The notes below the pieces were generated by a model. It had not been told where the DNA came from. It did not search any database and worked only from the letters and a program-made list of their open reading frames with translations. Shown here piece after piece: positions 1 through 7,329 of a stretch of DNA of 44,547 nucleotides (the stretch's first letter is position 1; each line of letters starts with the position of its first letter). A program made the position numbers and the translations under genes. This DNA comes from Alphaproteobacteria bacterium (lineage in GTDB: Bacteria > Pseudomonadota > Alphaproteobacteria > Micropepsales > Micropepsaceae): NCBI GenBank assembly GCA_013389115.1, contig JACADY010000021.1, positions 1-44,547 on the forward strand, given 5' to 3'.

Positions 1-32
1 ATGGACAACCTACTGAAAGCTCACAGCTAGCT

Positions 33-114
33 CTTTGATTGTCGCGTGATTTTGCGGAAAACCGGTACCCATCCCCGCCTTCGCGGGGACATGCTTTTCC
101 GCATCACGCTCCAG
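33..114. repeat. Intergenic hairpin repeat, copy 1, with a nested second hairpin
   Basis: This is the first of five copies of the element in the window. The outer arms GCGTGAT and ATCACGC and the inner arms GCGGAAAA and TTTTCCGC pair with each other. In place of the single C that other copies have in the apical loop there are 23 bases, which themselves contain a hairpin (CCCCGC at 73-78, GCGGGG at 83-88). This looks like one small repeat inserted in another. Confidence 0.8.
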
Positions 115-116
115 GT

Positions 117-176
117 CTTTGATTGTCGCGTGATTTTGCGGAAAACCGGTTCCCACTTTTCCGCATCACGCTCCAG
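117..176. repeat. Intergenic hairpin repeat, copy 2
   Basis: This is an uninterrupted 60-bp copy lying directly after copy 1, in the same orientation. It starts CTTTGATTGTCGCG and ends ATCACGCTCCAG. Outer arms of 7 bp and inner arms of 8 bp fold around a loop CCGGTTCCCAC, with a TTT bulge on the 5' side. Similar elements are scattered between genes in many Hyphomicrobiales genomes. Confidence 0.85.
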
Positions 177-219
177 TTGTCCCACGCCGGGACGCGCGGG
201 GCGATCGCGCCTCAATTAC

Positions 220-828
220 TTAAACTTCGCGCGGCAGGTCCTGAAACACCTTGCTCAGCATGGCCGCGTCGGCGATGAAAACCTGGCTTGCGCGCGCAAG
301 GCGGGTCTGTGCGGCGGCAAGCGCATCGCGGGCGCGGTCTATGCTCATCGTGTCGGCGAATTCATCCTCAATGGGTGGGAGGCCCAGGCCTTCGGCAGCC
401 CTGAGGTCGACGGGGCCAATCGCGATCGCGCCCTGACCGCACTTGCCGAGCGTGATCTCGATGCCGGAGCGAGCACCCGCGATGAGGTTGAAGCCGCCGC
501 GCTCGGCCAAGGCCGCGGTTTCATCGATCGCCTCGCGCAGTTCGCGATATCGCGCGGCGGCAAAGGCTCGGGCGCCTTCGCCGCCTTCTGTTGCATTCAC
601 GAGCGTTTCTTCGATTTCGGCGAGGCGTTCGCGGATGAGGTCAAGCGCGGACAAGGTCGCTTCCAGGACCATCAAGGCTTCAAGGATGACCTGGCGCAGC
701 TCCGGTGCGCGCCTGGTGCGCTGTACGGACATTGCGCGCCAGCGCTCCACGCCTGAACTCGCAGCGGCGGCGAGCGCATCAGTATTGACCTCGGCGGGTT
801 TTTGCCACCGTCTGAATATGCGCAACAT
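220..828 (-). CDS. Flagellin-like helical protein, possibly a truncated flagellin family member
   Basis: The product is 202 aa from the ATG at 828; an in-frame TTG at 858 would add ten residues but is a weaker choice. I recognise no catalytic domain. The middle and end resemble flagellin D1/D0 regions: a long helix, then a stretch containing AERGGFNLIAG (compare the flagellin pattern ending in FNGxxLL), then an IEITLG...IGPVDLRAAEGLGL segment, then a heptad-rich C-terminal helix. The usual flagellin N-terminus is not evident, and no flagellar gene is nearby. It could be a divergent or decayed flagellin, or an unrelated coiled-coil protein with similar composition. The gene stands alone between repeats and a divergent NUDIX gene. 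Confidence 0.6.
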   Translation of the reverse strand: MLRIFRRWQKPAEVNTDALAAAASSGVERWRAMSVQRTRRAPELRQVILEALMVLEATLSALDLIRERLAEIEETLVNATEGGEGARAFAAARYRELREAIDETAALAERGGFNLIAGARSGIEITLGKCGQGAIAIGPVDLRAAEGLGLPPIEDEFADTMSIDRARDALAAAQTRLARASQVFIADAAMLSKVFQDLPREV

Positions 829-1005
829 CGGGGTCTCACTCGGCCGGCGATGGCGCAACTATTGCCCGCCGGATGGCGAGAAAGGCTATTGAGCAATGGT
901 TAGAAAAGACTTGCTTGCGTCCCAGTTTCAAAAAACCCGGGGCGTTGCGCCCGGCGCGTTTTTCGGCCGGGAAATTGTGCACTCTTTCGGTGAAAGCGCT
1001 GTTCC

Positions 1006-1467
1006 ATGATCCGGACCGGATATCGCGCGGCCTATTTTCTGCGCAGCCTCTATTGGCGGGCATTCTCTCCCATCACACTCGGCGTGCGGGCGGCGATCTT
1101 CGATACGCGCGGGCATGTCCTGCTCGTGCGGCACAGCTATCGCCCGGGCTGGTATATGCCAGGGGGCGGGGTCGACCGGCGTGAGACGATCCGCGATGCG
1201 CTCTTCCGCGAGATCTGGGAAGAGGTCGGCGTCGTGCCGCAGGACGAGCCGCAGCTCGTCGGGGTCTACACGAACCTCATCGAGCACAAATCGGATCACG
1301 TGGCGCTCTACGCGGTTCGCCAGTTCACCATCCAGCCGCAGCCAAACATCGAAATCGCCGAGAGCGGTTTTTTCGATCCCGAGGCGCTGCCGGGTGATGT
1401 CTCTCCCGGCACCAAACGTCGGCTAGATGAGATCGCGGGCCGCGCGCCCGTTGCCCCTATTTGGTGA
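1006..1467 (+). CDS. NUDIX hydrolase
   Basis: This 153-aa protein belongs to the family that hydrolyses nucleoside diphosphates linked to another moiety, using divalent metal. A full Nudix box lies at residues 54-76: Gly54, Glu60 and the REIWEEVGV block at 68-76. A tryptophan-rich MPGGGV lead-in precedes it. The length is normal for a single-domain NUDIX enzyme. The substrate cannot be told from the sequence; the YxPGWYMPGGG lead-in is common among small uncharacterised NUDIX enzymes. The gene is monocistronic and its end lies 3 bp from the end of the convergent amidase gene. Confidence 0.9.
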   Translation: MIRTGYRAAYFLRSLYWRAFSPITLGVRAAIFDTRGHVLLVRHSYRPGWYMPGGGVDRRETIRDALFREIWEEVGVVPQDEPQLVGVYTNLIEHKSDHVALYAVRQFTIQPQPNIEIAESGFFDPEALPGDVSPGTKRRLDEIAGRAPVAPIW

Positions 1468-1470
1468 GGA

Positions 1471-2898
1471 TCACAGCGCAGGCCGCCGGTCCTTCCAGGG
1501 TGCCGCCTCCTCCACCTGCGCGGCGAGGCGGAAAAGCATGTCCTCGCGCCCGCAGGCGGCCATGCCCATGACCCCGATGGGAAGGCCGCTCTGCGACATC
1601 GCGAGGGGCAGAGACATGGCCGGGCAGCCCGTTTGGTTCGCCAAGGTCGTGAAGGCGATGGCCGAGCCCAAATCCTCAAGCCAGCCCGCGATGTCGGTGC
1701 GCGCAAGGCTGAGGCGTCCCACCGCCATCGGCACGCAGCCCATGGTCGGGGTCAAGAGAACATCGAAGCTTTCGAAGAACTCGCCAACCACACGGCCCGC
1801 GCGGTGAACGGCGCCGATGGCCATCAGATAGTCAACGCCCGAAGTCTTGTTGCCGATCTCGGCGGTGAGCGCGTTGATGTGTTCCATCTCATCGGGTCTC
1901 GGCTCACGGCCCAACTCCATCGCCCGCTCCTTGAAGGCGGCGGCGGTCGAAATGCTGACGATCGTCGCCTGCGCCTGGCGCAACGCGGCGGCGTCGATGG
2001 CGGGGCGGGCCTCCTCCACATGATGACCGAGGCTTTCAAGCAGCCTTGCCGCGCCTTCCGCCGCCGCGCGGCATTCCGGATCGACGGCGGCGCCGTTCTG
2101 CGCGGTGACATTGAGGGCGATGCGTAGGCGGCCGGGTTTCTCGTTCAGCTCCTCGGCATAGGGGCGCAGCTTGGGCGGCGCGGCATAAGGATCGCCCGAA
2201 GCTGGGCCATCGGTCGCGTCCAGCAGCGCCGCGCTGTCGCGCACGGAGTGACTTACCACATGCGCGATCGACAGGCCGGCCCAGCCTTCTCCGCGCTTAG
2301 GTCCTGAGGGCGTGCGCCCGCGCGTCGGCTTCATGCCGAAAAGGCCGCAAGCGGAGGCCGGGATGCGGATCGAGCCGCCGCCGTCGCTTGCATGCGCGGC
2401 GGGGACGATGCCGGCGGCAACCGCCGCCGCTGCGCCGCCGCTTGATCCCCCGGGCGTGTGGCCAAGGTTCCAGGGATTGCGACAGGGACCGAACAGGGTC
2501 GGCTCGGTCGAACAGGTGGCGCCGAATTCGGGCGAACTCGTCTTGCCGAAGATCACGAGGCCGGCGCGCTTGTAGCGCTCGACCAGGGTCGAATCATGGT
2601 CGGCGACCGCGTCCTTAAAAAAGCGCGAGCCTTGCGTCGTCACGGTACCCTTGAGCGCGGCATTGAGGTCCTTGAGCAGAAAGGGCACGCCCGCAAAAGG
2701 GCCGCGCGGCAGGCCGTCGGCGATCGCCTTCCGCGCGAGGTCGCGGTGCTGGAGCACGACGGCGTTGATGCTGGGATTGACGGCTTCCATGCGCGCAATG
2801 GCGGTGTCGAGCAGCTCCGCCGCGCTCACGTCCTTGCGCGCGATGAGGCCTGCAAGGCCGACCGCGTCATGCGCGGTATAGTCCTTATGGGTGATCAT
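1471..2898 (-). CDS. Amidase signature family protein
   Basis: This 475-aa, full-length member of the amidase signature family should hydrolyse a carboxamide or aryl-acylamide. The Ser-cisSer-Lys machinery is visible: Lys76 in FLLKDLNA, the Gly/Ser-rich signature [14 protein letters not shown] from residue 150, and the nucleophile region [13 protein letters not shown] about 20 residues further on. There is no signal peptide, so it is probably cytoplasmic. It is not GatA of the Asp/Glu-tRNA amidotransferase, since no gatB or gatC lies nearby and the sequence reads like the broad-specificity AmiE/6-aminohexanoate-dimer hydrolase type. The substrate is unknown. Confidence 0.92.
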   Translation of the reverse strand: MITHKDYTAHDAVGLAGLIARKDVSAAELLDTAIARMEAVNPSINAVVLQHRDLARKAIADGLPRGPFAGVPFLLKDLNAALKGTVTTQGSRFFKDAVADHDSTLVERYKRAGLVIFGKTSSPEFGATCSTEPTLFGPCRNPWNLGHTPGGSSGGAAAAVAAGIVPAAHASDGGGSIRIPASACGLFGMKPTRGRTPSGPKRGEGWAGLSIAHVVSHSVRDSAALLDATDGPASGDPYAAPPKLRPYAEELNEKPGRLRIALNVTAQNGAAVDPECRAAAEGAARLLESLGHHVEEARPAIDAAALRQAQATIVSISTAAAFKERAMELGREPRPDEMEHINALTAEIGNKTSGVDYLMAIGAVHRAGRVVGEFFESFDVLLTPTMGCVPMAVGRLSLARTDIAGWLEDLGSAIAFTTLANQTGCPAMSLPLAMSQSGLPIGVMGMAACGREDMLFRLAAQVEEAAPWKDRRPAL

Positions 2899-2973
2899 GT
2901 CGTCCGCTCCCTCGTTCCCCTGTTTTCATTTGGGAAAGAGACTAGACGAGTTTGGACGGGGGTGGGAATGGGG

Positions 2974-3636
2974 TTAGGCGCCTTCCTCGCACGGCGAAGT
3001 CGCGCGCCGGCCATCGCGGCCCCAGCGGCGGGCGCGCATCGTGTCCACATGAAAGCGCAGTCCATCGTAGAAACCCAGGCCGAACCCGGTCGCTTCGGCG
3101 CGGGCGTCATGCAGGGAACAGAGGCTCTTGATGAGCGCTGCCCTGGAGATGGGTTTCAGTGGCACGAGGTCGAGTGCGAAAAACCCTGGATGCGCGCCCT
3201 TGGCTCTGCCGCCGGCGCAGGCATTGAAGAGTGGATTGCGATAGCCCGAGACCGCTTCAACCGGGCCGATTGTCGGGATGATGTCGTCGCGAATGAGGCG
3301 CAACGTCGGCACGATATGCGTCCAGGTCTCGAGTGGTGGTAACGCGAAGGCGGAGGCGGCGCATTTCTCCCAGTCGGTGCCCGTGCGCAGCAGTTCCGAA
3401 GCCGGGATTATGTCGGCGACCCCTTGCGCCTTGAGATAGGTCTCGAAGGCTTCGACGCCAGCAGAGTTTTCCGGTTTTGCCAGGAAGGCTGCGAAAGCGG
3501 GATCGATGGCGGGCGCATGCACCGGCGCGATCCGTGGGGCATATCCGGGTTCGAGGGTCGAGCAGGCCGTGGCGAGCGCAAGCGCGGAGCTTGAGGCCAG
3601 CCCCGTCACTGCGCGCCGCCACGAGCCCTGCTTCAC
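2974..3636 (-). CDS. Putative lipoprotein with M15-type peptidase domain
   Basis: This 220-aa protein carries a lipoprotein signal: basic residues, a hydrophobic stretch and a lipobox-like LATAC with Cys25. The C-terminal half resembles the peptidase M15_3 family (D-Ala-D-Ala carboxypeptidase-like). It has SGYRNPLFNAC, His149 in KGAHPGFFALD with Asp156, and His196 in FHVD, which fit the three zinc ligands. It probably trims or binds peptidoglycan peptides in the periplasm. The start is a GTG two bases after the stop of the upstream SDR gene, so the two are likely co-transcribed although their roles seem unrelated. Catalytic activity is inferred from the ligands only. Confidence 0.78.
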   Translation of the reverse strand: MKQGSWRRAVTGLASSSALALATACSTLEPGYAPRIAPVHAPAIDPAFAAFLAKPENSAGVEAFETYLKAQGVADIIPASELLRTGTDWEKCAASAFALPPLETWTHIVPTLRLIRDDIIPTIGPVEAVSGYRNPLFNACAGGRAKGAHPGFFALDLVPLKPISRAALIKSLCSLHDARAEATGFGLGFYDGLRFHVDTMRARRWGRDGRRATSPCEEGA

Positions 3637-3638
3637 GT

Positions 3639-4556
3639 TCAGATCGGGTCCCAGGTGAAGACGCTGCCCGTCGCGCCAAGGTCCAGCATGTCCTTCTTGA
3701 ACGCCGCCATTGCATGGTCGGCGATCTCCTGCGCCGTCCAGTCATGGGTGCGGCCAATGCCGCGGATCGGGCGGGGCTGGCTCATGAGGAAATACTCATT
3801 GCCGCGCGCGACGAAGACCTGGCCCGTCACGTCCTTGGTCGCGGGGCTTGCAAGCGCGATGGCGAGCTTGGCCACCTGATCGGCGCGCATGTAGTTCTTC
3901 ATGCGCTCGACGCGCTTGGCGCTGGCCTCATCCTTGACGGGGATCGTCGCGATCATCCGTGACCAGGCAAAGGGCGCAATGATGTTCGAGCGCACGTTCT
4001 TGGCCGCACCCTCCATCGCGACAATGCGCGAGAGGCCCATCACGCCCAGCTTGGCTGCTGCATAATTCGCCTGGCCGATATTGCCGATGAGGCCGCTGGT
4101 CGAGGTGAAGAGCACATAGGCGCCGTCCTGCTGCTCACGGAAGAGCTCGATCGACGCGCGGGTGACGTTGTAGGCGCCGTTCAGATGCACATCGATGACG
4201 AGGTCCCAGTCGGCATCCGTCATCTTGTGGAACATCGCGTAGCGCAAGATTCCGGCGGGGTTGATGATGGCGTTGAGACCGCCGAAGCTGTCCTTCGCCT
4301 GTTCGATCATCCGCTTCACGCCCTCGCGGCTCGTCACCGAGTCCGAGTTGGAGACCGCTTCGCCGCCCGCCGCCTTGATCTCACGCGCGACCATTTCGGC
4401 GGGGCCGGCCGAGCCTTCATCTCCCCCTGAGACGCCGCCGCCAAGATCGTTGACGACGACCTTCGCGCCTTCCCTTGCCGCCAAGAGCGCGCATTCCTTG
4501 CCGATGCCATTGGCGCCGCCCGTCACCAGCACCACTTTTCCGTCCAGAAGCCCCAT
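3639..4556 (-). CDS. Short-chain dehydrogenase/reductase (SDR)
   Basis: This 305-aa NAD(P)-dependent oxidoreductase starts at the ATG at 4556 because an AGGAGG Shine-Dalgarno lies just upstream; an open frame runs further but lacks this support. The nucleotide-binding motif TGGANGIG is at residues 12-19. The catalytic set is Asn126, Ser152, Tyr165 and Lys169 (YAAAK). The usual NNAG structural motif reads NPAG (99-102). An acidic ND near residues 36-37 after the second strand suggests a preference for NAD(H). It resembles 3-hydroxyacyl-CoA dehydrogenase-like SDRs of the peroxisomal multifunctional-enzyme type, but the substrate is not proven. It heads a pair with the M15-like lipoprotein gene. 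Confidence 0.9.
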   Translation of the reverse strand: MGLLDGKVVLVTGGANGIGKECALLAAREGAKVVVNDLGGGVSGGDEGSAGPAEMVAREIKAAGGEAVSNSDSVTSREGVKRMIEQAKDSFGGLNAIINPAGILRYAMFHKMTDADWDLVIDVHLNGAYNVTRASIELFREQQDGAYVLFTSTSGLIGNIGQANYAAAKLGVMGLSRIVAMEGAAKNVRSNIIAPFAWSRMIATIPVKDEASAKRVERMKNYMRADQVAKLAIALASPATKDVTGQVFVARGNEYFLMSQPRPIRGIGRTHDWTAQEIADHAMAAFKKDMLDLGATGSVFTWDPI

Positions 4557-4718
4557 CGGGATTTCCTCCTTTTTTTCAATGCAAATCTGGCGGGCGACGG
4601 TAGCCTTGCGCCCCCCGCTTCGCCAGCCACTTTTTCTGGCGAGCCCGTCGCCTTCGCGGCGGTGGCAACACCATTCCCCATCTTGCGCGGCGCACACTTG
4701 TGTTGTCATTTGCGCGCC

Positions 4719-5285
4719 ATGAGCTGGACCATCACACCTGAAAAAATGGCCGACGCGCCTCTCATCGAGGCGCTTATCGATCTGTGCTTTGGGCCAGGCC
4801 GGTTTGCCAAGACGGCCTATCGCCTGCGCGAAGGCGTGCAACCCGTCGCCGCGCTTTCCTTAACGGCATGGGAGGATGGCACCTTGCGCGGCTCGCTGCG
4901 GTTCTGGCCGATCGCGATCGCAGGCGTACGCGGGCTGATCCTGGGGCCGCTCGCCGTGCAACCCGATCAACGCGGTCGTGGCATCGGCATAGACCTGATG
5001 CAGCAGGGCATCCTCAAGGCGCAGGCGATGGGGGTTCCCTTCATCATTCTCGTGGGCGATGAGCCCTATTACGGCAAGGTGGGGTTCAAGCGCCTGCCGC
5101 AAGGTCAGATCGAGATGCCGGGGCCGGTCAATCCGGCGCGGCTTCTGGGGTTGGAGCTGGTCGCGGGCGCGCTCGCGGCGGCGCAGGGCCTCGTCCTTCG
5201 TGTCGTCCCCGATGAGCCCGTCGCGGCCGCCGGCGCGCCGCTTTCCCAGCGCTCAGCGGCCCTCGACCCGCCAGGCCCAAAGTAG
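4719..5285 (+). CDS. GNAT family N-acetyltransferase
   Basis: This 188-aa protein of the Gcn5-related acetyltransferase fold should move an acetyl group from acetyl-CoA to an amine. The acetyl-CoA loop is visible as PLAVQPDQRGRGIGIDLMQ, with the Q/RxxGxG/A signature RGRGIG. GDEPYYGKVGFKRL downstream is typical of the YhbS-like subgroup. The start is the ATG at 4719, 162 bp from the divergent SDR start, where the GNAT alignment begins. The last 33 bp overlap the end of the convergent membrane-protein gene. The acceptor substrate is unknown. Confidence 0.88.
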   Translation: MSWTITPEKMADAPLIEALIDLCFGPGRFAKTAYRLREGVQPVAALSLTAWEDGTLRGSLRFWPIAIAGVRGLILGPLAVQPDQRGRGIGIDLMQQGILKAQAMGVPFIILVGDEPYYGKVGFKRLPQGQIEMPGPVNPARLLGLELVAGALAAAQGLVLRVVPDEPVAAAGAPLSQRSAALDPPGPK

Positions 5286-7319
5286 CGCGCCAAGAATGAG
5301 GACAAGCGCCAGCCAGGGCGAGAGCAGCGCCATCTCACTGACAGCAGTCACGATATAACGGCCATTGTCGCGCAGGCCCAGCCAGCCGCTGCCACCCGTA
5401 TCGCGGCCTGGATCGACGAGGCGGATTTGCGGGTCTGGCACATCCCTCAGCCACTGGATCTGGCCGCCCGAGGCGGCGGCGGTTGGCTTAAGAATCGCGT
5501 CCGTCGCGCGGACGTCGGAAAATTCCCGCGCATTGAGCGATCCTGAGGCCGCGACCGCCGATAACTGACCCTGCTTCAGCCGGTAGAGGCCCGGCTCCTC
5601 GGCGGGCAATTCGGTCTTGAAGCGGCCTGGCGCGTACTGAGTGAGCGCGATCGCCTGCGTCTTGCCGCTGGGCGTGGTGAGAGAGAGCGGGGGAAGGCTG
5701 TCCTCCATCGTCTGGCGCTCGATGCGCAGCTGGCCGTTCTCAACGCGGCCGCGCAGCAACTCCTCCTCGAGGTCGGGCTCCTTCATCAGCCAATGGGCAA
5801 GACGGCGCAGCAACTCGGCCTGTGGGCCGCCGCCCTCGACGCCGCGGGTCCACAGCCAGGCATGATCGGACAACATCAGCGCGACACGGCCGTCGCCGAC
5901 ACGGTCGAGAATTAACAGCGGCAGGTCGCTTGGACCCGACATCAGCGTGCGGCCGGAAATGCGTTCGGCCTCGGCAATGCGGAACCAGCGGCCCCAGCTT
6001 GGCGGCTTGCCGTCCTTGTTGGCGCCGGGCAGCCCGGCCGTGACCGGGTGCTTGGCGCCATCTGGCGAAATGAGGGGCTTGTAGCCGCCATCGACAGTCT
6101 GGCCGGAAGGGCGGCCGGGCAGAACGGCGCCCAGCGCCGTGCGGTAGATGGAAAGCGTCGAGGCATAATCCTCGCCCGAGGCGACGAGCAGCGCGCCGCC
6201 ATTCTCCACATAGCGCGCGATGTTGCTGTAGTAGGCGGGCAAGAGGATCGCGCGGCGCCGATAACGGTCGAAGATGATGAGGTCGAACTCATCGAGCTTG
6301 TCGACAAAGAGCTCACGGGTCGGAAAGGCGATCAGCGAGAGTTCATCGATGGGCGTGTCGTCCTGCTTTTCCGGGGGGCGCAGAATGGTGAAATGAACGA
6401 GATCGACCGCCGGGTCCGCCTTCAGGAGATTGCGCCAGGTGCGCTCGCCCGCATGCGGCTCGCCCGAAATGAGAAGCACGCGCAGGCGGTCGCGCACGCC
6501 GCTGACGACGGCGACGGCGCGATTGTTGAGGAGCGTCAGTTCACGCGGACCCTCATTCACCTCAAGCTCGATGACGTTCTCGCCGCCATGGGCGATGGGA
6601 AGGCGCACCTCCTCGGTGCGGCCGGGCGCGACGCTGAGGCGCAAGGGATCGCCGCCGTCGATGGTGACGGTGAGCGTCGCCTGGGCGGGCGGGGTATCGG
6701 TGCCAAAATCATCGACCCGGATCTTCAGCGTCACCTGCTCGTTGACGATGCCAAAGCGCGGCGCCTGTTCGATCGTCAGCTTGCGGTCGCCCTCATCGGG
6801 CGCGCCCGTCAGCAGCATATGGATGGGGGCACCGATGGGGCTCTCGCCCAGGGGCGGGACGTCATGGACCTGACCGTCGGTGATGAATATGGCGCCGGCG
6901 ATGCGGTCGGGCGGCACATCACCGAGCGCGCGATTGAGGGTCGCGAAGAGGTCCGTGCCGCCGCCTTCCGCGCCCGCGGTGCCCGATTCGATCACTCGTA
7001 CATCGAGGTTGTCGAGCGCGCGCATGCGGGCGGCGATCCGGTCGGCCGCCTCCCGCGCGGTTCTCTTGCGGTCGTCGATATCCTGGCTCGCCGAGGTATC
7101 GACGACAACGGCGGCGACGTCGGGGAGTTTCTTCCTGTCTTCCTTTACGAGAACGGGGTTGGCGAGGGCGAGAAGAACAAGACCCAGCACGAGCGCGCGC
7201 CAGGGCGCGCCTTGCGCCCGGCGCTGAACCGCAATGAGCAGTATCGCAGAGGCGAGGATGCCCAGAATGGCGATGAACCACCATGTCAGATGCGGTTGCC
7301 AGGCGAGGGTCAGGTCCAT
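5253..7319 (-). CDS. Membrane-anchored VWA-like protein of the moxR cluster
   Basis: This 688-aa protein is the last gene of the moxR cluster. Two N-terminal membrane segments (about residues 12-32 and 40-58) precede a VWA-like domain with an intact MIDAS motif DTSAS at 74-78. A long periplasmic part follows, containing a glutamine amidotransferase-like region (VENGGALLVASGED). A C-terminal membrane helix ends in LLWAWRVEGR. The family is conserved but uncharacterised. The ATG at 7319 is preceded by a GAGGG; an earlier in-frame start at 7349 would overlap the upstream gene. A related four-gene operon in Rhizobium leguminosarum has, as I recall, been tied to cell shape and envelope integrity. 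Confidence 0.85.
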   Translation of the reverse strand: MDLTLAWQPHLTWWFIAILGILASAILLIAVQRRAQGAPWRALVLGLVLLALANPVLVKEDRKKLPDVAAVVVDTSASQDIDDRKRTAREAADRIAARMRALDNLDVRVIESGTAGAEGGGTDLFATLNRALGDVPPDRIAGAIFITDGQVHDVPPLGESPIGAPIHMLLTGAPDEGDRKLTIEQAPRFGIVNEQVTLKIRVDDFGTDTPPAQATLTVTIDGGDPLRLSVAPGRTEEVRLPIAHGGENVIELEVNEGPRELTLLNNRAVAVVSGVRDRLRVLLISGEPHAGERTWRNLLKADPAVDLVHFTILRPPEKQDDTPIDELSLIAFPTRELFVDKLDEFDLIIFDRYRRRAILLPAYYSNIARYVENGGALLVASGEDYASTLSIYRTALGAVLPGRPSGQTVDGGYKPLISPDGAKHPVTAGLPGANKDGKPPSWGRWFRIAEAERISGRTLMSGPSDLPLLILDRVGDGRVALMLSDHAWLWTRGVEGGGPQAELLRRLAHWLMKEPDLEEELLRGRVENGQLRIERQTMEDSLPPLSLTTPSGKTQAIALTQYAPGRFKTELPAEEPGLYRLKQGQLSAVAASGSLNAREFSDVRATDAILKPTAAASGGQIQWLRDVPDPQIRLVDPGRDTGGSGWLGLRDNGRYIVTAVSEMALLSPWLALVLILGALLWAWRVEGR

Positions 7320-7329
7320 GGCCGCGCCC

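Noticed and set aside
1-30. Short open frame MDNLLKAHS at the very start of the window
   Set aside because: Nine codons with a stop at 30 could be the end of an upstream gene, but nothing supports the frame or product.
46-756. Long plus-strand open frame across the repeats and the flagellin-like gene
   Set aside because: It starts inside a repeat, has no recognisable motif and lies antisense to a better-supported gene.
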